The position numbers and the translations under genes are program-made. Source: Liolophura sinensis (Eukaryota > Mollusca > Polyplacophora > Chitonida > Chitonidae). From it: a stretch of 64,000 nt of DNA. Under the pieces are notes generated by a model. The model was not told where the DNA came from. It did not search any database and was given only the letters and a program-made list of their open reading frames with translations. Where the stretch lies: the NCBI RefSeq assembly GCF_032854445.1, contig NC_088306.1, positions 934,501-998,500 on the forward strand, given 5' to 3'. Numbering within the stretch: position 1 is the first letter of the stretch; each line of letters opens with the position of its first letter. Below, piece after piece: positions 23,571 to 34,315 of the stretch.

Positions 23571-25671
23571 AAAGTCAATGACAGAGAGCAGAGGTCAAAA
23601 ACAGTGAGTAGAGGTCACCAACAGTGAGTAGAGCTCAACAACAGTGAGCACAGCTCAGCAACAGTGAGAAGAGCGCAGCAACAGTGAGCAGAGGTCAACA
23701 ACAGTGAGCAGAGGTCAGCAACAGTGCACAGATGTCAAATTGAAGTGGGTAAAGGTCAGCAAATGAGCACAGGCCAATAATAAAGAACAGAGGTCAAGGA
23801 TAAAGAGCAGTGGTCCACAGAAGTGAGGCAAAGTCAATGACAGAGAGTAGAGATCAAAAACAGCAAGTACAGGTCAAAAACAGCCAGTACAGGTCAAAAA
23901 CAGCAAGTAGAGATCAAAAATGTGAGCAGGGGTCAATAATAGTGAGCAGAGGTCAAATTAAGAGGGTAAAGGTCAGCAAATGAGCACAGGCCAATAATAC
24001 AGAACAGAGGTCAAGGATAAAGAGCAGTGGTCCACAGAAGTGAGCCAGTCAATGACAGAGAGTACAGGTCAAAAACAGCCAGTACAGGTCAAAAACAGCA
24101 AGTAGAGATCAAAAATGTGAGCAGGGGTCAATAATAGTGAGCAGAGGTCAAATTAAGAGGGTAAAGGTCAGCAAATGAGCACAGGCCAATAATACAGAAC
24201 AGAGGTCAAGGATAAAGAGCAGTGGTCCACAGAAGTGAGCCAGTCAATGACAGAGAGTACAGGTCAAAAACAGCAAGTACAGGTCAAAAACAGCAAGTAG
24301 AGGTCAAAAATGTGAGCAGGGGTCAATAATAGTGAGCAGAGGTCAAATTAAGAGGGTAAAGGTCAGCAAATGAGCACAGGCCAATAATAAAGAACAGAGG
24401 TCAAGGATAAAGAGCAGTGGTCCACAGAAGTGAGGCAAAGTCAATGACAGAGAGTAGAGATCAAAAACAGCAAGTACAGGTCAAAAACAGCCAGTACAGG
24501 TCAAAAACAGCAAGTAGAGATCAAAAATGTGAGCAGGGGTCAATAATAGTGAGCAGAGGTCAAATTAAGAGGGTAAAGGTCAGCAAATGAGCACAGGCCA
24601 ATAATACAGAACAGAGGTCAAGGATAAAGAGCAGTGGTCCACAGAAGTGAGCCAGTCAATGACAGAGAGTAGAGATCAAAAACAGCAAGTACAGGTCAAA
24701 AACAGCAAGTACAGGTCAAAAACAGCAAGTAGAGGTCAAAAATGTGAGCAGGGGTCAATAATAGTGAGCAGAGGTCAAATTAAGAGGGTAAAGGTCAGCA
24801 AATGAGCACAGGCCAATAATAAAGAACAGAGGTCAAGGATAAAGAGCAGTGGTCCACAGAAGTGAGGCAAAGTCAATGACAGAGAGTAGAGATCAAAAAC
24901 AGTGAGTAGAGGTCACCAACAGTGAGTACAGGTCAAAAACAGCAAGTAGAGATCAAAAATGTGAGCAGGGGTCAATAATAGTGAGCAGAGGTCAAATTAA
25001 GAGGGTAAAGGTCAGCAAATGAGCACAGGCCAATAATACAGAACAGAGGTCAAGGATAAAGAGCAGTGGTCCACAGAAGTGAGCCAGTCAATGACAGAGA
25101 GTAGAGATCAAAAACAGCAAGTACAGGTCAAAAACAGCAAGTACAGGTCAAAAACAGCAAGTACAGGTCAAAAATGTGAGCAGGGGTCAATAATAGTGAG
25201 CAGAGGTCAAATTAAGAGGGTAAAGGTCAGCAAATGAGCACAGGCCAATAATAAAGAACAGAGGTCAAGGATAAAGAGCAGTGGTCCACGGAAGTGAGGC
25301 AAAGTCAATGACAGAGTAGAGGTCAAAAACAGCAAGTACAGGTCAAAAACAGCAAGTACAGGTCAGAAACAGCAAGTACAGGTCAAAAATGTGAGCAGGG
25401 GTCAATAATAGTGAGCAGAGGTCAAATTAAGAGGGTAAAGGTCAGCAAATGAGCACAGGCCAATAATAAAGAACAGAGGTCAAGGATAAAGAGCAGTGGT
25501 CCACGGAAGTGAAGCAAAGTCAATGACAGAGTAGAGGTCAAAAGCAGTGAGTAAAGGTCAACAATAGTGAACAGAGGTCAACAACAGTGAGCAGATGTCA
25601 ATACCTGTGAACAGAGGTCAATAATAATGAGTAGAGGTCAACGGCTGTGAGCAGAGGTCAAAGGAAATGAG
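23571..25671. repeat. about 20-bp repeat in 195-217-bp higher-order units, rich in AGGTCA
   Basis: Short units such as ACAGGTCAAAAACAGCAAGT (20 bp) and GTGAGCAGAGGTCAACAACA build a larger repeat. The larger unit is marked by GAGGGTAAAGGTCAGCAAAT at about 23961, 24156, 24351, 24568, 24783, 25000, 25215 and 25430. Spacings are 195, 195, 217, 215, 217, 215 and 215 bp. Two forms of the larger unit (GAGCCAGTCAATG versus GAGGCAAAGTCAATG) partly alternate. Nearly every short unit contains AGGTCA, the core half-site bound by many nuclear receptors, always in the same orientation. No long ORF. Confidence 0.96.
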
Positions 25672-25827
25672 CGTTAGAGCATGTGATTGACTGTTATGGT
25701 AACACACATTGTATTTGTTCACATTTAAATCAATTTTCATTTCATTTCAATTCATTTCTTTTATACTATGTATTTAGTGTTCAAGGATTCCAGATGCAGC
25801 ACAGTTTACATGAATGCATGGCTATCG
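25672..25827. other. spacer between two arrays
   Basis: Short AT-rich spacer with an imperfect TTTCATTTCAATTCATTTC repeat. Confidence 0.6.
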
Positions 25828-26852
25828 TCACATGAACCAGTACATGTATCATCACATGAACCAGTACATGTATCATCACATGAACCAGTACATGTATCAT
25901 CACATGAACCAGTACATGTATCATCACATGAACCAGTACATGTATCATCACATGAACCAGTACAATGCATGCATCGTCACATGGTCCAGTACAATGCATG
26001 TATTGTCACATGGTCCAGTACATGTATCTTCACATGAATCAGTACAATGCATGTATTGTCACATGACCCAGTACATGTATCATCACATGAACCACTGCAG
26101 GTCCAGTCACATGAACCAGTACATGCATTGTCACATGAACCAGTTTATGTATCGTCACATGAACCAGTACAAGTCTAGTCACATGAACCAGTACATGTAT
26201 CATCACATGAACCACTACAGGTCTAGTCACATGAACCAGTACATGTATCGTCACATGAACCAGTACATGTATCATCACATGAACCAGTACAAGTCTAGTC
26301 ACATGAACCAGTACATGTATCATCACATGAACCAGTACAAGTCTAGTCACATGAACCAGTACATGTATTGTCACATGAACCAGTACAAGTCTAGTCACAT
26401 GAACCAGTACAAGTCTAGTCACATGAACCAGTTTATGTATCGTCACACGAACCAGTACAAGTCTAGTCACATGAACCAGTACATGTATCATCACATGAAC
26501 CACTACAGGTCTAGTCACATGAACCACTACAGGTCTAGTCACATGAACCAGTACAAGTCTAGTCACATGAACCAGTACATGTTTTGTCACATGAACCAGT
26601 ACAAGTCTAGTCACATGAACCAGTACATGTATTGTCACATGAACCAGTACAAGTCTAGTCACATGAACCAGTACATGTATTGTCACATGAACCAGTACAA
26701 GTCTAGTCACATGAACCAGTACATGTGTTGTCACATGAACCAGTACAAGTCTAGTCACATGAACCAGTACATGTATTGTCACATGAACCAGTACAGGTCT
26801 AGTCACATGAACCAGTACACGTATCGTCACATGAACCAATACAAGTCTACAA
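25828..26852. repeat. 24-bp minisatellite, about 42 copies
   Basis: Units are TCACATGAACCAGT followed by ACATGTATCA, or by ACAAGTCTAG; the two types often alternate, giving a 48-bp dimer. Since 24 is eight codons, frames of 367 (plus) and 286 (minus) codons are open across the array with an eight-residue peptide period (HMNQYMYH-like). Variation is not concentrated at third codon positions in either frame and both strands are open, so I do not call a gene. Nearly every unit holds TCACATGA, an E-box. Confidence 0.95.
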
Positions 26853-27571
26853 ATACTGAGAAGCATATTCATCACAGAAAAATAATAAATCAATTTCATT
26901 CAACTCATTATAGTTGAATTAACAACTGTGTTAATACTATGTTATAACAGCATTGTTTACATCCATACTATCAGTTCAGAAACTTCGATTAAACATAATG
27001 GATAAGTGTTATAATTTTGCTTTATCTGGCTATAGATAAATATAGGTCAATGTAGCTGTGACATTCCCTGTGATCCAGCAATCATGCCCCTCATAAAAAT
27101 ACTTAAAGGGAAAAGGCCTATGTAATAAGTCAGAATGTCAAAAATTTGACTGATTGGCGAACAAACAGAGCAACTTACATAGCAGACGCTTGCCGCAGGT
27201 TAAAAAAGGTTGAATTTCCAAAAAATGTCATTTCTAACCAGTAGAAAAATCTTAAAATGCAATGGCAGGATGACCCATGAACTCTGATCATTTATGAATG
27301 AAGATGTGAATGAGCAGGAACTGAGCTAATTGAACATGTCATGAGCTTATTCAAGTTATTCAACACCACACTGCGAGTATTTCATCTGTACTATTTTTCC
27401 AGACAAAACTAATCAATTTAATATTTAAACATTCCTCAGTCCGTAAGACACACCCACACCCACACCCCCAAAAATCAATACATGGTAAAAATAACAAAAA
27501 ACAAACTCACAAAAGAAAAAAACAAAGCTGTTGCGTAATGTGAGAGGATTAAATGGAGACAGGGTACGCAC
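26853..27571. other. single-copy DNA downstream of the 27572 exon (probable intron if the exon is real)
   Basis: The minus frame continuing from 27571 to 27425 becomes Phe-rich because of A-runs, which fits intron rather than coding sequence. No other feature. Confidence 0.5.
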
Positions 27572-27745
27572 CCAACAGTTATATCCGTGAGAGCCATAGC
27601 CAAACATTCGTCTCTGGTTGTTAGGATAGATCCAGCTATAACGCTTGTAGCTCGGCTCATCGTCTGCTAGCCCAAAGCTCCCCGGGATAGGGTCCTGCGT
27701 GGGGTACAGGTCCCTGCTGCGCAACAGCTTGCTCCTAGATATCAT
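27572..27745 (-). CDS. candidate first coding exon, 58 codons, product unknown
   Basis: An ATG at 27745 (G at -3) starts a frame beginning MISRSKLLRSRDLYP. It continues through an acidic ADDEPSY stretch to SYKRYSWIYPNNQRR and FGYGSHGYNCW. The codon TGG at 27574-27572 is followed by GTGCGT, a good splice donor, so the exon would end in phase 0. Beyond the donor the frame turns into low-complexity Phe/Val-rich sequence. The exon and the 250 bp or so upstream are GC-richer than the surrounding DNA. The protein is rich in Tyr, Gly, Arg and Pro with no signal peptide or membrane segment. I do not recognise it. Small aromatic-rich axonemal proteins look similar, but that is only an impression. Confidence 0.5.
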
Positions 27746-28060
27746 GACACGTAGCCCCGCTGTAAACGACCCGTGAGAACAGCGCGTGCTTACACTGGGC
27801 TCACAATAGCGGCCTGTCTAACGTAGCAGTCCGTGTCTGGCCGCACCTTGGTTCCATGAGTCGTTTCCAAGTGGGGCTGTCCTGATGATGACAGTTCGTA
27901 ATTCAAACCAGAGGTTGTGGAAAGGTTTTGTGAGCAGTGTTCAGGGCGGAGGGTGGGGGGTGGGGGATCATTGTCGTTGCGAGTTGAGTTGACATTTGAA
28001 AAAGATCGAGTGCACCTAGCAGCTGCGCCGGTGAATTTATGACAATTAAGAGAAACTGAT
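27746..28060 (-). promoter_or_regulatory. possible promoter region of the 27572-27745 exon
   Basis: The sequence immediately upstream of the ATG on the minus strand is GC-richer, with scattered CG dinucleotides (ACGACC, GCGCGTG, GGCCGC) and a G-run block (GGGTGGGGGGTGGGGG) near 27950. No TATA box was recognised. Assignment rests on composition and position only. Confidence 0.3.
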
Positions 28061-30666
28061 TTTCACTTGTTCCAGTGGCAGATTATTTCCAGCATTTGTC
28101 TATAGGAGGTTGGAGATTGAGAGAAAGCTTGACACTAAAATTCCAAATTGTAACAGGCTGGAAAAAGAGAGCTGAGGACAGAAATCTCCCCAGTAGGTGT
28201 TCTGCATGTACAGGAGGTTGTGATGTCAGCTTCGTCTCCCTGCATGGCCGTGTGAGATGTTACGTTTTGCCGGGTTATGCAATCTGCCGCTCCGATAGGT
28301 CTCCCGCATCACAACAGCAGATCGTTCTCTCAGAATCACAGCCTTAGGATAGCCACAGGGAAAGGGAGTAAACACTGCAGGGCTTCTTTGAAACATGACA
28401 GGGGTCAGTCACCCATGAAGGCAAAAACGCAGCACCCGTTACGATCACAGGGAGGCAGGGTGAGGGGGTCACATGATTGTGAATACATGGGGGTGCCAAA
28501 GCAGGTTTAACCGGGATAAAACGGTTGCACTATAAGCAATAAACTGGATCGAGACAGTCTCCAGACTAGACGGTGTACATGGCAGTGGTACATATCCACG
28601 TACAAAAGCACAATCACACAGTCAGGAAATCATTACCCCTGCAATTTCAGCTGACATGGTAAATACGTCTGCTACTATTAACCATGAAGTCAAATCCATT
28701 CTATTGTAGGATACAGCCAGTCTACATAGACTGACAGTACCCAACCCAGGATACATTCCTTGTCGAGTCATGCAATGAGCCAAGTATGCAATCACCGCTA
28801 ATTAAGGATAACGCAGTGACGATAACTTCGACAACGGCATCTTAACGCCTTGGAAGATCGTTCCCCGATAAGATTTCTGGATTCTTCAGCGAGTTACGCT
28901 GCCAATGCCACTACGAGTCTGTGGTCAGTGTTAAATCAAGACGGAGATATTGTTCCTGGAGTCCACAGACTTGCAGGCTTCAGTCGTTAGATAACAGTGT
29001 GTGTGCCTGAACTACAGAGAAACTTAAACAATACCCATGATCATCGTAAGATTTTGCCATGCCCTTCAAAACAGCATGTTTCCATGCTCAACCAACTTCT
29101 TACATTAGTGTCCTGGCTAAATAGACAAAGCCTGATTAAAGGTAGTTAGTTTCCTGGGGAGACGAGACATGAATGTGTTCGGACAGATAATTAGACGGTA
29201 TTGTGTTTTGGAGGGATGTTGAGTTCAGCTGAGAGAGCGTAAGAGCACAGCTGGAAGAGAAAAAGACGATCTTCCCTGATCCCAGCCAGTTACAAAATAT
29301 CAATACAGATGGGCATTAAGACGGAGAAAGATGCGGACATGCAGAGGCGTGAGGTGAATGGTATCACGGGAATTCCAAGTTAGCTGAAGTTTCTAGTGGA
29401 GCTCTGAAGTGATTCAGCTGCTCCAGTGTATAGCTTTTAACACGTGCTTTAAAATGTAACATATAGGCAAACAAAAAACTGTCAGCTTCTTACAGCAAAT
29501 ATTTGTGCATCTGGAGAGAACTAGGCGTTATAGCGAATCAATCTGTGAAATCTGTACTGCACTAATGGAAATATGGCATACTTCCTGTTTTATCAGGGTA
29601 TTCCTGTGAGATTGGTTACAAGCTTATTGCCAAGCACTTAGCAACTTCTACACCAGCATCAAAGTTACTATACTGCAGCTTTCAAATGCAAACATTAGAT
29701 CAAATTCATCAGTAATCTTCAGTATAAAAAATAACAAACACATGAGACAATTTGGAGCGAATTCTTCACCTGGCTGACCCATAATGCTCCCATAAAGCTG
29801 TATGATATACATATGGTATATTGGTGATTCATTAAATCGATCAATCAGTAAAAGTTGTATATATAAACCCTCAACAATTCCATTTGTGCTCCTGAAAGCT
29901 TGTATCGATCACCACGAGGGCATTTCACTGCACAAAGAACATCTCAAAAGTTGTCCACGAAGGTGAATCTGTGAAAACGTTCACAGCACTCCTCTTCTGG
30001 CTATTCTAATGATCTTGACCATATTGGTTCGCGACACAGACACTTCGTTAAGAGAGGCTAAATTCCCCAATCTCCAGACGGTCTTCTTATGCTGGATTAC
30101 CCCATTATCATATCAGCCTCTTCTTGAATACGGCGCCCATCTCTAGATACATCTTCACTGTCGAAGACAATATCGCAGACAGCCTAACCACCACTGCCTC
30201 CGTATAAACATGTCAGGGAATTGACAAAACCCCCAGATAAGACTGGCGGAGAAAACTCATCGATTGCCAGAAATCCATAGATACATAAATGATCATCAAT
30301 ACTATCAATCATTCATATGATCCAGTTCTGCATCAGTTTAGCATTTTATTTTCTGCTTTTTGACAAGATAATGGTTATGTGCATGGAAACTATACTGAAT
30401 GTTTCACATTTAAAAAAGCAGTCAGTGTGGAATTTGGCATTTCTGTTGTATATAGAGTAACTGCAGAAGCTGTACTTGAAGTGCTTCACTCACCGTCATC
30501 TTTAAGCACGATCTCAAGTCAACATATCACAAACAAAACAAAAAAAAATTGATTTTTAATCACATAAGACATTCTTTGCCTCTGGTTTCAATGGAATAAC
30601 AAAATAACAATGATATCCAGTTTTATGTGTATAGGAGTAATGCCAAATCAGCAAATTCAAAAAAAA
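28061..30666. other. single-copy DNA, no gene supported
   Basis: The 90-codon plus frame at 28075-28347 has no splice-site or domain support. Nothing repetitive seen. Confidence 0.5.
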
Positions 30667-30865
30667 CAATTTGGAAGTCATTCTTCCTCAACCCTTTAGC
30701 ACACATGAAAATACGTCTCTCGGACATACTTCATACTAGGTACTTTTGAGCAGCCACGAAAATCATGGCTTCAAAAAAGTTGACCTGAAGCAACTCAACA
30801 ATTTGGAAGTCATTCTTTGTCAATCAACCAGTTAGCAGAACTAGAAATAAGTTTCTCGGACATCG
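30667..30865. repeat. degenerate 132-bp direct duplication
   Basis: CAATTTGGAAGTCATTCTT occurs at 30667 and 30799. Each is followed by CCTCAACC or GTCAATCAACC, then TTAGCA, then a TCTCGGACAT block. The rest of the unit is diverged. Confidence 0.75.
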
Positions 30866-31484
30866 ACTGATCGAGACTCAATTGCTATAAATCGAAACAA
30901 GCTCGTAAAGTGTCACTGCTTTTTAGCACGGTAAAGGAAATTGTGTCTGTGGGTTTCAAGAGGAATGAAGTCACGCACCACGCGGCCACAAGCCCTTAAC
31001 CTTGCTATACATGTAAACTCAAGCCTTATTCCTGTTGAGTATATATATCAGACATACAAGAAAAAAAAAAGAGCCTGGATGAAGTAGAGAAAACAAAAAT
31101 CACACAAAGGGTACTGCTCTTGGTGGATTGAGCTCTGGAGTTTCATTATTACCTTGATCAGCCATTCTGTCTACACACCTTCATTATCATATCAATTCGT
31201 TTTCTTCTTCTTTTTCATGACTATGTAATAACGCACTTAACAAAACAAACTAAAATCTAAAGCATGAACTTAAAACAGACAATATATGGGGTTTGAGCTT
31301 GAAAACAATTAAAGCCCAAAGCCGGTAAACATGTAGGCATTGTGTACAACTGTTATACATAAGCCAATTCTTGTACATGTGTTTTATACATATAGATACA
31401 TATTCTCACAGAGCAGGGAACCCCAAAATTACTAATTTACCACATATGAAACTTTTACTACAAATATCTACGATAATTAATCAA
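30866..31484. other. single-copy DNA, no gene seen
   Basis: A-rich run near 31061 and AT-rich sequence; nothing else. Confidence 0.6.
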
Positions 31485-31620
31485 TCTTTTCGCATATTTG
31501 CAACGTTGTTTTCTCCAATCATATTCTCAAGGTACTCATAAAAGTTTACTTTTTGAGAAACCCTGAAATTGGTTAACCCAATCAAATTAAAAATGTGCAT
31601 AAAATGCACTGAAAGTTGTT
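31485..31620 (+). mobile_element. dispersed repeat family D, copy 1 (diverged)
   Basis: Ordered blocks are CTTTTCGCATATTTGCAACG, TATTCTCAAGG, TTTACTTTTTGAG, CCCTGAAATTGGTTAACCCA and TGCATAAAATGCACTGAAAG. They match copy 2 at 31807 in order, including the GCATAAA..TGCACTG end. Two copies in direct orientation lie about 320 bp apart. Confidence 0.6.
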
Positions 31621-31806
31621 CTTTCCCTTTCAACAGCATCTTCTAGATTGAAATCCTGTTTCAAAGACTATGTCACAGGAATGTATCCATATTCCAGTGG
31701 AGAGGTTTGTATATGAGGGCAGGAAATTGGGAAGACTATATTGGGGAAATCACAGTCCCTCCGTCATGCACCTGACAATCAAACCACTGACATACATTGA
31801 TAAATA
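31621..31806. other. spacer between two family D copies
   Basis: Unique sequence; the small frames on both strands here have no support. Confidence 0.5.
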
Positions 31807-32000
31807 CTGTAATTCTTCAACCATTTCGCATGCTTGGAAGGTGTTTATTCCAGCATATCCTGAAAACATTACCCTGTGTTGATCGCCCGATAAAATTATA
31901 CTTTTTATGAAGCCCTGAAATTGGTTAATCCAACCAATGTAGTTTTGTCTCCAAAAACTCCAAATATGCATAAACTGCACTGTAAGTTGCTTATTCATAT
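31807..32000 (+). mobile_element. dispersed repeat family D, copy 2
   Basis: Starts CTGTAATTCTTCAACCATTT, then CGCATGCTTGGAAGGTGTTT, an AAAATTATACTTTTTATGA block, CCTGAAATTGGTTAATCCAA and GTAGTTTTGTC. These blocks appear in the same order at 41388-41540. Class unknown; no ORF or clear ends. Confidence 0.75.
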
Positions 32001-32288
32001 GCGACAATCTTTTGGGTATAGCCCATAAACCTGACAAAGGTCATACAAGGCCCGGATAAATACGCTATCAGCATAACTAAACAATCCTAACTGTGCACAC
32101 ATGTAATATAGAGCTGCCAATTCCATCCATTCATTCAAGAACTGCGGTAAAACTGACATAAAAACAATGTAATTTAGAACAACCATAAAATAAACATAAA
32201 AAAGCTGGTTTTTAATGATAAGCCCAGGTGGTCAGGCGGTGTAACATAATGTCATGGTGGTACGTGTATTGTGGAAACTGAAAACAGA
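32001..32288. other. single-copy DNA
   Basis: Nothing seen. Confidence 0.6.
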
Positions 32289-32608
32289 CAGCCACATGTG
32301 CTACATGCAGTATATCCACAGAAGCCGACAGCCACATGTGCTACGTGTAGTGTATCCATAGAAGCCGACAGCCACATGCGCTACATGCAGTATATCCACA
32401 GAAGCCGACAGCCACATGTGCTACATGCAGTGTATCCATAGAAGCCGACAGCCACATGTGCTACATGCAGTGTATCCATAGAAGCCGACAGCCACATGTG
32501 CTACATGCAGTGTATCCATAGAAGCCGACAGCCACATGTGCTACGTGTAGTGTATCTATAGAAGCCGACAATCACGTGCTACATGTGGTATATCCATAGA
32601 AGCCTATA
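32289..32608. repeat. 40-bp tandem repeat, 8 copies
   Basis: The unit is CAGCCACATGTGCTACATGC then AGTGTATCCATAGAAGCCGA. Two versions (CATGCAG or CGTGTAG; CCACAG or CCATAG) recur. The last copies are diverged. Confidence 0.96.
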
Positions 32609-33184
32609 CATCAGCACTATGATATGATGTTAGCTAGTTTCTAGTGACACTTTACAGTGGAATCCTGTAAGGATTTAAAGTGCATGTTTACTTTTGGTAG
32701 GATATATCATCCATGATTCCCAAAAAGAAAAAAAAAATTTAGTTAACAAAAAAGTGCAAACAAAAACAAAAATGACCATGAAAACTGATCTGTCTTTCAT
32801 ACAGCTGACCAATGCCTGTTTCTTTTATGTTCCATGTTCAGCAATAAATTAAGTCACCAAAAACATGGTAAGACTTGATATTAAAAAGTACACAGTTAAA
32901 CTAAACACCCAAACATTCTCACCAATACATGAAGCCGTTGTTGAAGCCGTTTGCTGAAGCCGTTGTTATCCAGGGTGACCAAGCACAACCAACTTCTAAA
33001 GGACACCCACAGAAGTAATTAATTAGGTCATTAGAGGAGGGGAAACTTAGGACCATAAACAAGAGCAATGTTTCTCAAGAACTCTGGAGAGATTGGATCA
33101 GAATGGAAGGGCGATTTCCGGACTCTTTAGGTTAATGGTACAGAACCAAACTGAAGTTCGGATGTCTAATGTGGAGGTAGGGGC
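32609..33184. other. single-copy DNA, no gene seen
   Basis: A-runs near 32727-32745 and AAGCCGTT repeated three times near 32932-32965. Nothing else. Confidence 0.6.
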
Positions 33185-33350
33185 ACTAGGGCAAGTTAGG
33201 GTGCAAACTACAGGACCTACAGCACAGAAAAATAATACTGCATAAAACAAGAGCAGAACAGATGGTGTATTGGCAAATGGTCCTTTGTCAACAATCAATA
33301 CCTCAGCAAAGAGTTTTATTCAAACTGTTCATGCAAAAGCCTGAACAGCA
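33185..33350 (+). repeat. possible dispersed repeat family E, copy
   Basis: Patchy similarity in order to 12955-13150, best over TGGCAAATGG and AACTGTTCATGCAAAAGC. Judged by eye. Confidence 0.35.
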
Positions 33351-33361
33351 GCAATTCACAC

Positions 33362-33460
33362 GAGTCCCCCAAGCACGATGGTTTATACGAAGATGAGTCC
33401 CCCAAGCACAATGGTTTATACGAAGATGAGTCCCCCAAGCACAATGGTTTATAGGAAGAT
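33362..33460. repeat. 33-bp tandem repeat, exactly 3 copies
   Basis: Three copies of GAGTCCCCCAAGCACAATGG plus TTTATACGAAGAT. Because 33 is divisible by three, the minus frame shows an 11-residue peptide period (SSYKPLCLGDS-like). This is an array artefact. Confidence 0.97.
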
Positions 33461-33475
33461 GAAGTAGTTGGAAAA

Positions 33476-33836
33476 CAATGCAGCAGTGTTAATAACCATT
33501 TATTTGGTGTTACTGGTCTAGAATTCCTCAACACGCTGTCATCATATCTAACCAAATAAAAGCATGAAAACAATGCAGCAGTGTTAATAACCATTTATTT
33601 GGTGTTACTGGTCTAGAATTCCTCAACATGCTGTCATCATATCTAACCAAACAAAAGCATGAAAATAATGCAGCAGTATTAATAACCATACATTTGGTGT
33701 TACTGGTCTAGAATTCCTCAACATGCTGTCATCATATCTAACCAAACAAAAGCATGAAAATGCATAGGTACGTACTCAACATGCTGTCATCATATCTAAC
33801 CAAACAAAAGCATGAAAACAATGCACAGTTACGTAC
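33476..33836. repeat. 95-bp tandem repeat, 3 copies plus partial fourth
   Basis: Copies start at 33476, 33571 and 33666 (AATGCAGCAGTGTTAATAAC then CATTTATTTGGTGTTACTGG and so on). A shortened version from about 33776 repeats only the right part (CAACATGCTGTCATCATATC onward). It is separated from the 33-bp array by 15 bp. Confidence 0.95.
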
Positions 33837-33839
33837 AAA

Positions 33840-34315
33840 GCCAACACTCAAGAAATTTCTCTGCTGGAAACTTCAATTCTAAGTATGTCAATCAAAGCCT
33901 TTCATACAATGGTCCAAAACTGTGAAACTCATTAGAAAGGGACTTAAAAGAGTCAAAATCTCCAAAAGCCTTCTGTAAAAAGTTTCATTTGCCCATGCTT
34001 GAAATACACAATGTAAATGCTTACAAAACCCATTTTCAAATATACACAGTTAATATCTTGATTGTAATCTGTCCTTTGCTGATTGTGTTCGTATTGTATT
34101 GCTTTGTATAGCCTCATTACTGAATCTATGGCTACTTTAGATACCGTTATGTGTGCAAACTATTTGTCTGATTACTGTTAATATTTACTTGTAAATGTCG
34201 TGTTTGTTTTGTCACCCTGTCAGAGGGCCTCGGGTTAGAACAGTTTTTGTAACTGACAGAGTAAATGTTCATCATTTGTCACCCTCAGAAAATAAAGTTA
34301 TATATATAACACTGG
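33840..34315 (+). pseudogene. 3' end of a non-LTR retrotransposon (reverse transcriptase ORF tail and 3' UTR), inactivated
   Basis: In one frame, around 33877-34010, it encodes SLSYNGPKL, a stop, then NSLERDLKESKSPKAFCKK. This matches the C-terminal motif of many CR1/L2/Jockey-type ORF2 proteins (Y-x-G-P-x-L-W-N-S-L-P). The expected Trp codon is TGA, so the frame is broken. Downstream is a 3' region with GAGGGCCTCGGGTTAGAACA, TTTTTGTAACTGACAGAG and CACCCTCAGAAAATAAAG. Such 3' regions are common in animal CR1/L2-like elements. The RT catalytic part is absent, so the copy is strongly 5'-truncated. Clade assignment is inference. Confidence 0.8.

Noticed and set aside
25768-26917. 367-codon plus frame and 286-codon minus frame
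   Set aside because: The 24-bp unit keeps frames open by length alone; changes are not biased to third positions.
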